A DNA stretch of 64,000 nucleotides from an uncultured beta proteobacterium (GTDB taxonomy: Bacteria > Pseudomonadota > Gammaproteobacteria > Burkholderiales > Burkholderiaceae_C): positions 1-64,000 of the forward strand of contig CAJAES010000026.1 of the NCBI GenBank assembly GCA_903938815.1, read 5' to 3'. Below are positions 28,369 to 36,516 of the stretch, piece after piece. Within the stretch, counting starts at the first letter, position 1; each line of letters starts with the position of its first letter. The notes under the pieces were generated by a model, which worked only from the letters and a program-made list of their open reading frames with translations, did no database searches and was not told the DNA's origin. The position numbers and the translations under genes were made by a program.

Positions 28369-29946
28369 TCACTTCACGACGACCCAGGCCACCTCGAGCC
28401 AGTTGTCGGCGCGGTGCACGGCTTCCACATTGGTGCGCGCGGCCCAGGGGATCACCTGGCGGTGCAGCGGCAGCAGGTGCGCCTGCTGCGTGTACTCGCG
28501 CAGTGCGGCAATGACGAGGTCCTTGCGCTTGGCGGGGTCGGCCTCGACGCTGGACTGCGCCGCGATCGCGTCGAACTTGTCGTTCTTCACGCGGCCGTAG
28601 TTGTACAGGCCCACGCCCTTGTCGCCGTAGTTGCGCAGCACCGGGGTGATGGTGGTCTCGGCGTCGGTGACGGCGCCGCCCCAGCCCAGCATGTACATGC
28701 TGGTGTCGTTCTTCTCGAGCTTGGGGAAGTAGGTGGCGCGCGGCATGCCGTTGACCTTGACCTTGACGTTCAGGCGCGCCCACATCGAGGCCAGCGTGAT
28801 GCAGATCTCCTCGTCGTTGATGTAGCGGTTGTTCGGGCAGTCCAGGGTCACCTCGAAGCCGTTCGGGTAGCCGGCCTCGGCCATCAGCGCCTTGCCCTTC
28901 TCGACGTCGTAGGGCAGCCGGCCTTCGATCTGCGGGTCGTTGTAGCTCGCCAGCGAGGACGGCGTGATGCCACCCGTCGGGAAGCTCTGGCCGTTCATCA
29001 GCTTGGTCTTCATCGTCTCGATGTCGATCGCGTGATAGAGCGCCTTGCGCACGCGCACGTCCTTGAACGGGTTCTTGCCCTTGACGTTGCCGTAGAGCAG
29101 TTCGTCGCGGTGCTGGTCCATGCCGATGAAGACGATGCGGTTCTCCGGGCCGTCGATGACCTTGACGCCGGACACGCTGCGCAGCCGGGCGATGTCGCGC
29201 GGGGCGGGGTCGAGCACGAAATCGATCTCGCCCGAGACCAGCGCGGCCAGGCGGGTGGCGTCGTTCGCGATCTGCGAATAGACGATCTCCTGCACGTTGC
29301 CGGTGTGCTTGTCCCACCAGGCCGTGTTGCGCTTGTAGACCGTCTTGATGCCGGGCGCGCGGCTGGCCAGGACGTACGGACCGGTGCCGTTGGTGTTGAA
29401 GGAGGCGTAGCTCTCCTCCTTGTTCTTGAAGTCCAGCGGCTTGGTGACCTTGTGCTTCTCGGACCACTCCTTGTCGAGGATCCACAGCGCGTCGAGGTGC
29501 TGCAGGAAGATCGGGTTCACCTTGTCGAGCCGGAACTCCACCGTCAGCGGGTCGATCGCCACCGGCGTGCCCACGGCGTTGGCGTAGACGTTGACCTGCG
29601 AGGTCGGCTCCTTGCCGCGATTGATCGAGTAGACGACGTCATCGGCCGTGAACGGCGCACCGTCGTGGAACTTCACGTTCGGGCGCAGCTTGAAGCGCCA
29701 GGTCAGCGGGCCGGTCTGCTGCCACTCGGTGGCCAGGCCGGGCACGATGTTGAGCTGGCGGTCGCGGCGCGTGAGGCGCTCGTAGACCTGGCCGTTCATC
29801 ATGTTCGTCATGGACTCGTTCTGCGAGTGCGGGTCCATGGTCTGCGGGTCGCCCTGGCTGGCCCAGCGCAAGGTCTGCGCCCTCACGGTGGTGGCGGCCA
29901 GGGAGGCCAGAGCGGCCACGACGGCCACTGCAACGAGATTCTTCAT
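28369..29946 (-). CDS. Peptide/nickel-type ABC substrate-binding protein
   Basis: A 525-residue periplasmic protein of the DppA/OppA family (SBP_bac_5). The signal peptide (LVAVAVVAALASLAATTVRA) is cleaved near residue 23. Typical features are LRWASQGDPQTMDPHSQNE, GLATEWQQTGPLTWRFKLRPNVKFHDG, FTADDVVYSINR and NGTGPYVL. The ligand may be a di- or oligopeptide. No permease or ATPase genes are adjacent, so it must serve a transporter encoded elsewhere or be a remnant of a larger operon. The neighbouring copZ gene is upstream on the same strand, 66 bases away. Confidence 0.9.
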   Translation of the reverse strand: MKNLVAVAVVAALASLAATTVRAQTLRWASQGDPQTMDPHSQNESMTNMMNGQVYERLTRRDRQLNIVPGLATEWQQTGPLTWRFKLRPNVKFHDGAPFTADDVVYSINRGKEPTSQVNVYANAVGTPVAIDPLTVEFRLDKVNPIFLQHLDALWILDKEWSEKHKVTKPLDFKNKEESYASFNTNGTGPYVLASRAPGIKTVYKRNTAWWDKHTGNVQEIVYSQIANDATRLAALVSGEIDFVLDPAPRDIARLRSVSGVKVIDGPENRIVFIGMDQHRDELLYGNVKGKNPFKDVRVRKALYHAIDIETMKTKLMNGQSFPTGGITPSSLASYNDPQIEGRLPYDVEKGKALMAEAGYPNGFEVTLDCPNNRYINDEEICITLASMWARLNVKVKVNGMPRATYFPKLEKNDTSMYMLGWGGAVTDAETTITPVLRNYGDKGVGLYNYGRVKNDKFDAIAAQSSVEADPAKRKDLVIAALREYTQQAHLLPLHRQVIPWAARTNVEAVHRADNWLEVAWVVVK

Positions 29947-30012
29947 CGGTCTACTCCCGCGCCGCGAAAGCGCTTCATGATGCGCGGAAGTGTAGGCAAG
30001 GCCCGTGCCCGG

Positions 30013-30204
30013 TCAGGCCGGGGGATATCCCTCATCGGCGAGCGCAGCCTTGAACAACCCGGCCGGCTGGCCGGACTCGATCTGCACCTTGTGGGTGGGC
30101 AGGTCGATATGCACCTGCGCCGCAGCGTCCACCTGCTGCACGGTCTGGGTGACGGCCTTCACGCAATGGCCGCAGGTCATGTCGGGCAGTGTCAGTTCGA
30201 TCAT
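30013..30204 (-). CDS. copZ: Copper chaperone (CopZ type)
   Basis: A 63-residue heavy-metal-associated domain with the metal-binding loop MTCGHC near residues 9-14. It would carry Cu(I) to the CopA ATPase. The start at 30204 is preceded by GGAGA at the right distance; a longer frame to 30315 would run through the promoters. It is divergent from copA and has its own MerR-type promoter. The histidine inside the CxxC loop is a common variant in small chaperones. Confidence 0.9.
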   Translation of the reverse strand: MIELTLPDMTCGHCVKAVTQTVQQVDAAAQVHIDLPTHKVQIESGQPAGLFKAALADEGYPPA

Positions 30205-30259
30205 CGGATTCTCCAGGGTCGGGGGTTCGGGGTTGGAAGTCCAGGGTTCGCGAACGCAC

Positions 30260-30290
30260 AGTCTGCGCCTTCCCATCGTGGGAAGGTCAA
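30260..30290 (-). promoter_or_regulatory. CueR-type promoter of copZ
   Basis: Minus strand: -35 TTGACC (30290-30285), a 19-base spacer and -10 CAGACT (30265-30260). The long spacer is typical of MerR-family targets. It holds the palindrome CCTTCCC-ATCGT-GGGAAGG (30268-30286), almost the same as the E. coli copA operator. Confidence 0.75.
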
Positions 30291-30294
30291 TCCC

Positions 30295-30325
30295 TTGACT
30301 TTGACATCGTGTCAAGGTTTAAGCT
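30295..30325 (+). promoter_or_regulatory. MerR-type promoter of copA
   Basis: Plus strand: -35 TTGACT (30295-30300), a 19-base spacer and -10 TAAGCT (30320-30325). The spacer holds TTGACA-TCG-TGTCAA (30301-30315), a palindrome with different arms from the copZ operator. The -10 ends 6 bases before the copA ATG, so the transcript is predicted to start at or next to the ATG. Confidence 0.7.
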
Positions 30326-30331
30326 GAAGCC

Positions 30332-32527
30332 ATGACAACAAGCCCCGACGAACTGACACTGAGCCTCGACATCGACGGCATGACCTGCGCGAGTTGTGTC
30401 GGTCGGGTCGAGAAGACCCTCAAGCGCGTCCCCGGCGTCCAGGCCGCCACGGTGAACCTGGCCAGCGAGCGCGCCGAGGTCACGGTGGCCAGGGGCACGA
30501 CGCCTCAGGCCCTGGTGGCGGCGGTGGAGAAGGCCGGCTACGCGGCCCATGTGCACGAAGCCGGCAACAGCGCGCCGAAGGCGCCCGTGGCCGGCGACGG
30601 ATGGAAGGTCGCCGTCGGCCTGCTGCTGTGCGCGCCGCTGGTGCTGCCCATGGCGGGCGACCTCTTCGGCCGCCACTGGATGCTGCCCGCATGGTGGCAG
30701 TTCGCGCTGGCCACGCCGGTGCAGTTCTGGCTCGGCGCCCGCTTCTACGTGGCCGGCTGGAAGGCCCTGCGCAGCGGCAGCGGCACGATGGACCTCCTGG
30801 TGGCGCTGGGCACCAGCGCAGCCTACGGCCTGAGCCTGTGGCTCTGGGCCCAGGACCCGCAGGGCATGCCGCACCTGTACTTCGAGAGCGCGGCGGTGGT
30901 CATCGTGCTGGTGCGCCTGGGCAAGTGGCTGGAGGCGCGCGCCAAGCGGCGCACGCTGCGGGCCATCGAGGCGCTGCAGGCCTTGCGGCCCGCAAACGCG
31001 CGCGTGCGGCGCGACGGCGTCGAGCGCGAGATCGCCCTCGATAGGCTGCGCGTGGGCGACCTGATGATCGTGCGCCCCGGAGAGCGGGTTCCCGCCGATG
31101 GCGAGATCACCGAAGGCCGCACCCACCTGGACGAGTCCCTGCTCACCGGCGAGAGCCTGCCCGTGGCGCGTGACCCCGGCCAGCACGTGGCCGGCGGCGC
31201 GCTGAACGGCGAGGGCCTCATCGCGGTGCGCACCATGGCGGTGGGCACCGAAACGCAGCTGGCGCGCATCGTGCGCCTGGTCGAGAGCGCGCAGGCCCAG
31301 AAGGCCCCCATCCAGCAGCAGGTGGACCGCATCAGCGCGGTCTTCGTGCCGGTGGTGGTGGCGATCGCCGTGCTCACGGGCATCGGCTGGTGGCTGGCCG
31401 GCGCCGGCAGCGAGGCGGCCATCATCCATGCGGTGTCGGTGCTCGTGATCGCGTGCCCCTGCGCGCTCGGGCTGGCCACGCCGGCGGCGCTGATGGTGGG
31501 CACGGGCCTCGCCGCGAAGCGCGGTGTTCTGGTGCGCGACCCGCAGGCCCTGGAACTGATGCGCAACGTGCAGGTCGTGGCGTTCGACAAGACCGGCACG
31601 CTGACCGAAGGGCGGCCCGAAGTGGTGGCTCTGCTGCCGATGGAAGGGGACGAGACGGCGCTGCTGGGTGATGCCGCTGCGCTGCAGGCAGGCAGCGAGC
31701 ACCCGCTGGCGCGCGCGGTCAGCACGGCGGCCAAGGCGCGCGGGCTGGCGGTGGCCACCGCCGAGGGCGTGCGCGCCGAAGCCGGCCGCGGGCTGGAGGG
31801 CCGCATCGGCGAGCGCCGCCTGCGCATCGCCAGCAGCCGCTGGGCCAGCGAGCTCGGCCTGGACACCTCGGGTGGCGACGCTCTGCAGACGCAGGGGCGC
31901 AGCGTCTCGTGGCTGCTGGAGGCGGCGGACGACGCAGAGTCTGCGGCCTGGCGCGTGCGCGGCCTCATCGCGTTCGGCGACGAGCCCAAGGCCGGCGCCG
32001 CCGAAACCATCCGCGCCCTGCAGGCCGAGGGCCTTCGCACCGTGCTGCTCAGCGGCGACAACCGTGGCGCCGCCGAGGCTGTGGCCCGCCGCCTGGGCAT
32101 CACCGAGGTGCGTGCCGAGGTCCTGCCGGGCGACAAGGCCGCCGTGGTGGCCGCGCTGCGGGCCGGGCTGCCGCCGGGGGCACGCGTCGCGATGGTCGGC
32201 GACGGTCTGAACGACGCGCCCGCGCTGGCCGCCGCAGACGTCGGCCTGGCCATGAGCACCGGCACCGACGTGGCGATGGAGACCGCCGGCCTCACGCTGA
32301 TGCGCGGCGACCCGGCGCTGGTGCTGGAATCGCTGCAGCTCTCGCGCGCCATCACGCGCAAGATCCGCCAGAACCTGTTCTGGGCCTTCGCCTACAACGT
32401 GGTCGGCATTCCGCTGGCCGCCTTCGGGTTCCTGAGCCCGGTCGTGGCTGGCGCCGCCATGGCGCTGTCCAGCGTCAGCGTGCTGGCGAACGCCCTGCTC
32501 CTCAGTCGATGGAGGCCGTCCCGATGA
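30332..32527 (+). CDS. copA: Copper-exporting P-type ATPase
   Basis: A P1B-type ATPase of 731 residues that pumps Cu(I) from the cytoplasm. One N-terminal metal-binding domain (GMTCASC, cysteines 19 and 22) is followed by eight membrane helices. The transport motif is [11 protein letters not shown], the phosphorylation site DKTGTLTEG, the actuator motif TGESLPV and the hinge [10 protein letters not shown]. The single metal-binding domain and overall length are normal for CopA. It is coupled to cueR by an ATGA overlap, so the sensor is made with the pump. The start lies immediately after the promoter, with no Shine-Dalgarno. Confidence 0.96.
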   Translation: MTTSPDELTLSLDIDGMTCASCVGRVEKTLKRVPGVQAATVNLASERAEVTVARGTTPQALVAAVEKAGYAAHVHEAGNSAPKAPVAGDGWKVAVGLLLCAPLVLPMAGDLFGRHWMLPAWWQFALATPVQFWLGARFYVAGWKALRSGSGTMDLLVALGTSAAYGLSLWLWAQDPQGMPHLYFESAAVVIVLVRLGKWLEARAKRRTLRAIEALQALRPANARVRRDGVEREIALDRLRVGDLMIVRPGERVPADGEITEGRTHLDESLLTGESLPVARDPGQHVAGGALNGEGLIAVRTMAVGTETQLARIVRLVESAQAQKAPIQQQVDRISAVFVPVVVAIAVLTGIGWWLAGAGSEAAIIHAVSVLVIACPCALGLATPAALMVGTGLAAKRGVLVRDPQALELMRNVQVVAFDKTGTLTEGRPEVVALLPMEGDETALLGDAAALQAGSEHPLARAVSTAAKARGLAVATAEGVRAEAGRGLEGRIGERRLRIASSRWASELGLDTSGGDALQTQGRSVSWLLEAADDAESAAWRVRGLIAFGDEPKAGAAETIRALQAEGLRTVLLSGDNRGAAEAVARRLGITEVRAEVLPGDKAAVVAALRAGLPPGARVAMVGDGLNDAPALAAADVGLAMSTGTDVAMETAGLTLMRGDPALVLESLQLSRAITRKIRQNLFWAFAYNVVGIPLAAFGFLSPVVAGAAMALSSVSVLANALLLSRWRPSR

Positions 32528-32919
32528 ACATCGGCCAGGCGGCGCGCGCCACGGGCGTCAGCGCCAAGATGATCCGCCACTACGAATCACTAGGCCTGCT
32601 GCCCGCGGTGGCGCGCACCGAAGCCGGCTACCGGCAGGTGGACGAGCGCGCCCTGCACACGCTGCGCTTCATCCGGCGTGCCCGGGACCTGGGCTTCGGT
32701 CTCGACGAGATCGAGCACCTTTTGGCGCTGTGGGCCGACCGCGGCCGCGCCAGCGCCGAGGTCAAGGCCCTGGCGGCACGGCACGTGGCCGACCTGGCGC
32801 AGCGCATCGAGAGCATGCAGGCGATGCAGCGCACCCTGCAGCAGCTGGTGCACGAATGCCACGGCGACGGCCGCCCGGACTGCCCGATCCTCGACGACCT
32901 GGCGTCACGCTCAGCGTGA
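32524..32919 (+). CDS. cueR: Copper-responsive MerR-family regulator
   Basis: A 131-residue MerR-type activator: N-terminal winged helix ([21 protein letters not shown]), a dimerisation helix and a metal loop. The cysteines fall at 112 and 120 ([10 protein letters not shown]) and residue 77 is serine, the same positions as the Cu(I) ligands and the monovalent-selecting serine of E. coli CueR. This supports Cu(I)/Ag(I) sensing. Its likely targets are the two 19-base-spacer promoters between copZ and copA. Its last nine bases overlap the 3' end of the convergent HD-GYP gene. Confidence 0.93.
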   Translation: MNIGQAARATGVSAKMIRHYESLGLLPAVARTEAGYRQVDERALHTLRFIRRARDLGFGLDEIEHLLALWADRGRASAEVKALAARHVADLAQRIESMQAMQRTLQQLVHECHGDGRPDCPILDDLASRSA

Positions 32920-34224
32920 ACGCCGCAGGACGTCGCCTTCGACCCAGAGTTCGTCGACCTGCGTGAAGCCCCACTTCGCGGGGCTCTCGCGCCCCGTGAT
33001 GCGGTCGGTGCAACCCGGGCGCGACAGGTCCAGCCGGCGGGCCGGGATGGGCATGTTGGAGGTGATCGAGAAGAACACCTTCACCACCGGCGCCACCAGC
33101 ACCCCGGGGTTCTGCTCCATCACCACCGCCAGCTTGTCGGACGCCAGCCGCACGAGCGAGCCCACCGGGTAGATGCCCAGGCTGCGCACGAACGCCTGGA
33201 AGACGACGGGGTCGAACTGCCCCTTCCACGAGGCCATCATCGCGATGGATTCAGCGGGGTCCCAGCCGGCCTTGTAGGGGCGGTTGGAGGTGATGGCGTC
33301 GTAGACGTCGCAGACCGCACCCATGCGGGCCAGCAGGCTGATCTGGTCGCCGGCTTGCCCATGCGGGTAGCCCGCGCCGTCGATACGCTCGTGGTGGTGC
33401 AGGCAGACCTCGCGCGCGGCCTCGGTGGCTCCCCGTCCGGCCAGCAGCATCTCGTGCCCGCGCACCGGGTGCGTCTTCATCACCGCGTACTCGTCGGCGG
33501 TGAGCCGGCCGGGCTTGTTCAGGATCTCCAGAGGCATCGCGGCCTTGCCCAGGTCGTGCAGCAAGCCGGCCAGGCCGGCCTGCCGGCAGGCGTCGTCGTC
33601 CTGCCCCAGGGCGCGCGCCAGCGACACCATCAGCGCGCAGACCGCGACCGAGTGCATGTAGCTGTAGTCGTCCTGCGTCTTCAGGCGCGCCAGGCTCACC
33701 AGCGCACCGGGATTGCGCATCACGGAGTCGGCGATGTCCTGCACCAGGGGCAGGCAGTGCTCGGTGTCCACGGCCTGGCCCAGGCGCGCCTCGCCCAGCA
33801 TCTTGATGATGGCCGTGCGGCCGCGCTTGCAGATGGCGGCCGCCTGGCTGAGTTCCTCGCGCATCGAGCGCGTGGCGGAAGCCGGCTCGGCCGGGAGCGC
33901 CAGCGCGGACGCGGCGGGCTGCGCCTGTGCAGACGCTTCAGGCTGCGGTGACGCCAAGGCCGGCGCCGACGCAGGCTCCGGCTCCCGGGCCGCCGCAGGG
34001 GGAGCCAGGCTCACCAGCGTGGACGGCTCCGCCACGACGACATCCAGCCCGAGGGCATCGTCGATCCAGATATGGGGCACGCCGCTCTCACGCAGACGGT
34101 CCAGATCGGCCGGATCGGTGATCGTGAACTTGGTCTTCCAGAAGGGATGCTTCAGCCATGCGCCTTCCAGCTTGTGGAGGTGCATGCCAACTCGAGCATC
34201 TTCTACGGGAATCTTCTTCAGCAT
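32911..34224 (-). CDS. HD-GYP domain c-di-GMP phosphodiesterase
   Basis: A 437-residue protein with an N-terminal DUF3391 domain (VEDARVGMHLHKLEGAWLKHPF), an alanine/proline-rich linker (about residues 72-115) and a C-terminal HD-GYP domain. The metal ligands are in LLHDLGK and in HHHERIDGAGYP, the GYP motif being intact as GAGYP. Intact HD and GYP motifs suggest hydrolysis of c-di-GMP. No signal peptide or membrane helix is seen, so it should be cytoplasmic. It stands alone on its strand between cueR and a terminator. Confidence 0.9.
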   Translation of the reverse strand: MLKKIPVEDARVGMHLHKLEGAWLKHPFWKTKFTITDPADLDRLRESGVPHIWIDDALGLDVVVAEPSTLVSLAPPAAAREPEPASAPALASPQPEASAQAQPAASALALPAEPASATRSMREELSQAAAICKRGRTAIIKMLGEARLGQAVDTEHCLPLVQDIADSVMRNPGALVSLARLKTQDDYSYMHSVAVCALMVSLARALGQDDDACRQAGLAGLLHDLGKAAMPLEILNKPGRLTADEYAVMKTHPVRGHEMLLAGRGATEAAREVCLHHHERIDGAGYPHGQAGDQISLLARMGAVCDVYDAITSNRPYKAGWDPAESIAMMASWKGQFDPVVFQAFVRSLGIYPVGSLVRLASDKLAVVMEQNPGVLVAPVVKVFFSITSNMPIPARRLDLSRPGCTDRITGRESPAKWGFTQVDELWVEGDVLRRSR

Positions 34225-34284
34225 GGGACCGCCTCAAGCGGTGTATCGGCCCCCGCGTCGCTGCACTGAAGTGATTCGTTCACG

Positions 34285-34310
34285 AAAAAGCCGCCACGAG
34301 GGCGGCTCTT
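34285..34310 (-). terminator. Rho-independent terminator after cytochrome c4
   Basis: On the minus strand AGCCGCC, a short loop and GGCGGCT are followed by TTTTTC. It lies 18 bases past the cytochrome stop and isolates the HD-GYP gene. Confidence 0.8.
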
Positions 34311-34327
34311 GTCGGGGGTCAAGCCGC

Positions 34328-34981
34328 TCAGCGGAACTTGCTCTGGGGCACCGTCTGCAGCGAACCGGGCAGCGAGCCCACGTAGTTGGCCAGCACCTTC
34401 AGTTCAGCCGGCTTGAACTGCTTGGCAATGCCGCCCATGATGGCGTTGTTGCGGCCCACCTGCTGGCTGCTCTCGTTCTGGTAGGACTTCAGCGCCACGT
34501 ACAGATAGTCGGCGTGCTGGCCGGCGATCTTGGGGTAGGTGGGATCGATGGGCTTGTTCAGGTCGGCGCCGTGGCACGAGGCGCAGGCGCCCTTGGTCAG
34601 CAGCGCGGCCACTTCGGCCGAAGGCTCGCGGGCCGCGACGGTCTTGACGGCTGCGCCCTGCCCCTGGCGCTCATAGTAGGCTGCCACGTCGGCCATGTCC
34701 TGGTCGCTCATGGTGGTGGCCACGCCGCGCATCGTCGGGTGCTTGCGGTCGCCCTTCTTGTAGGCGGCGAGCGAGGCGGCGATGTACTTGGCGCTCTGGC
34801 CGGCGATCATCGGAACCTTGTGGACCTCGGGGAAGCTGGCCTGGTAGCCGGCAATGCCGTGGCAGCCGATGCACTGGGCGATCTTCTTCGCACCCGCATC
34901 GGCGTCCTGGGCCAGGGCCGGGGTCAGGGAAGCGGAAAAAGCCAGGGCCAGCAAGGCCGTCGAGAGCATCTTGATCATCAT
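34328..34981 (-). CDS. Cytochrome c4-type dihaem protein
   Basis: A 217-residue periplasmic electron carrier with a signal peptide (LSTALLALAFSASLTPALA, cleaved near residue 25) and two class I cytochrome domains. The haem sites are CIGCH (37-41) and CASCH (133-137); distal methionine candidates lie in HPTMRG (84) and NAIMGG. This two-domain arrangement matches cytochrome c4, which feeds terminal oxidases. The gene starts with ATGATG; I used the first. A TATAAT hexamer lies about 30 bases upstream and a strong terminator follows. Confidence 0.92.
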   Translation of the reverse strand: MMIKMLSTALLALAFSASLTPALAQDADAGAKKIAQCIGCHGIAGYQASFPEVHKVPMIAGQSAKYIAASLAAYKKGDRKHPTMRGVATTMSDQDMADVAAYYERQGQGAAVKTVAAREPSAEVAALLTKGACASCHGADLNKPIDPTYPKIAGQHADYLYVALKSYQNESSQQVGRNNAIMGGIAKQFKPAELKVLANYVGSLPGSLQTVPQSKFR

Positions 34982-35010
34982 GCGAGGGCGTCGGGTGGGG
35001 TCAACTGTCG

Positions 35011-35032
35011 ATTATAGGGGCCGACTTATACT
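35011..35032. promoter_or_regulatory. Divergent -10 elements for cytochrome c4 and moxR
   Basis: Minus strand TATAAT at 35016-35011 and plus strand TATACT at 35027-35032 face away from each other in the 82-base gap. The -35 elements are unclear. Confidence 0.4.
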
Positions 35033-35063
35033 GGCCCGGACTCCCCTTACAGCAGCAGCCAAG

Positions 35064-35918
35064 ATGAAATTCCAGGGTTCGGATCAATACGTCGCAACGC
35101 CGGACCTGATGCTGGCCGTCAACGCCGCCGTCACGCTGCAGCGCCCCCTCCTCGTCAAGGGCGAACCCGGCACAGGCAAGACCATGCTGGCAGAGCAGGT
35201 GGCCGAGGCCATGGGCCTGCCGCTGCTGCAGTGGCACATCAAGAGCACGACCAAGGCGCAGCAGGGCCTGTACGAGTACGACGCCGTCAGCCGCCTGCGC
35301 GACAGCCAGCTCTCCGGCGTCGGCGATTCCGAGAAGGTGCGGGACATCCGCAACTACATCGTGAAGGGCGTGCTGTGGCAGGCCTTCACGGCCGAACAGC
35401 CGGTGGCCCTGCTGATCGACGAGATCGACAAGGCCGACATCGAGTTCCCGAACGACCTGCTGCGCGAGATCGACCGCATGGAGTTCTACGTCTACGAGAC
35501 GCGCGAACTCATCAAGGCGAAGCACCGGCCCATCGTCTTCATCACGTCGAACAACGAGAAGGAACTGCCGGACGCCTTCCTGCGCCGCTGTTTCTTCCAC
35601 TACATCAAGTTCCCCGAAGCCGAGACGATGCAGCGCATCGTCGACGTGCACTTCCCGGGGCTCAAGAAGGAACTGCTGGGCGCCGCGCTGAAGACCTTCT
35701 ACGACGTGCGCAACCTGCCCGGCCTGAAGAAGAAGCCGAGCACCAGCGAACTGCTCGACTGGCTGAAGCTGCTGGTGGCGGAGGACATCCCGCTCGAGGT
35801 GCTGCAGAGCAAGGACGAGAAGGTGGCGGTGCCGCCGCTGGTGGGCGCACTGCTGAAGAACGAGCAGGACGTGACCCTGTTCGAGAAGCTCGTCTTCATG
35901 CAGCGTCACAACCGGTGA
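35064..35918 (+). CDS. MoxR-type AAA+ ATPase
   Basis: A 284-residue AAA+ protein of the MoxR group. Walker A is GEPGTGKT (33-40), Walker B is ALLIDEID, and sensor 1 is FITSNNEKELPDAFLRRC. MoxR proteins act as chaperones with von Willebrand A-domain partners to insert cofactors or mature enzymes. The partner is probably the VWA protein three genes downstream (38695). The start at 35064 gives the family N-terminus (MKFQGSDQYVATPDL). The stop overlaps the GTG start of the next gene. Confidence 0.9.
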   Translation: MKFQGSDQYVATPDLMLAVNAAVTLQRPLLVKGEPGTGKTMLAEQVAEAMGLPLLQWHIKSTTKAQQGLYEYDAVSRLRDSQLSGVGDSEKVRDIRNYIVKGVLWQAFTAEQPVALLIDEIDKADIEFPNDLLREIDRMEFYVYETRELIKAKHRPIVFITSNNEKELPDAFLRRCFFHYIKFPEAETMQRIVDVHFPGLKKELLGAALKTFYDVRNLPGLKKKPSTSELLDWLKLLVAEDIPLEVLQSKDEKVAVPPLVGALLKNEQDVTLFEKLVFMQRHNR

Positions 35919-36514
35919 ACTGGCCCGCCCCCGTCGAACTCAAGGGGCTGCACGCGGCGCTGGTCCCGCTGGCGGCATCGCACGCGGGGCAGCTGTCGGA
36001 TGCAGTGCGCGACGGTGAGCTCTGGAAGCTCTGGTACACCGCGATCCCGTCGCCCGAACGCATGGCCGCCGAGATCGACCGGCGCCTCGCGCTGCAGGCG
36101 GCAGGATCGATGCTGCCCTTCACGGTGCTCGACGCCTCGGGCACGCCGGTGGGCATGAGCACCTACATGAACATCGACGCCGCGAACCGCCGCGTCGAGA
36201 TCGGCAGCACCTGGTACGCCGCGCGCGTGCAGCGCACGCCGCTGAACACCGAGTGCAAGTGGCTGCTGCTGCGCCACGCCTTCGAGGCGCTCGGCTGCAT
36301 CGCGGTCGAGTTTCGCACGCACCGCCTGAACGTGCAGAGCCGCCGCGCCATCGAACGCCTGGGCGCGCAACTCGACGGCATCCTGCGCGCGCACCAACGC
36401 TCGGCCGACGGCAGCCTGCGCGACACCGCCGTCTACAGCATCACGGCCGCCGAATGGCCGACCATCCAGACTCACCTGCAGTGGCAACTGCAGAGAACCC
36501 CGCGAGCGTCCTGA
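35915..36514 (+). CDS. GNAT-family N-acetyltransferase
   Basis: A 199-residue GNAT enzyme of the RimJ/RimL-like subgroup. Features are LVPLAASHAGQL near the start, PFTVLDASGTPVGMSTYMNID, IGSTWYAARVQRTPLNTECKWLLLRHAFE (acetyl-CoA region) and VEFRTHRLNVQSRRAIERLGA. It may acetylate a protein N-terminus, an amino acid or an antibiotic; the substrate is unknown. The start is a GTG overlapping the moxR stop (GTGA), so it is translationally coupled. It is two bases from the S9 peptidase start. Confidence 0.87.
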   Translation: MNWPAPVELKGLHAALVPLAASHAGQLSDAVRDGELWKLWYTAIPSPERMAAEIDRRLALQAAGSMLPFTVLDASGTPVGMSTYMNIDAANRRVEIGSTWYAARVQRTPLNTECKWLLLRHAFEALGCIAVEFRTHRLNVQSRRAIERLGAQLDGILRAHQRSADGSLRDTAVYSITAAEWPTIQTHLQWQLQRTPRAS

Positions 36515-36516
36515 CC

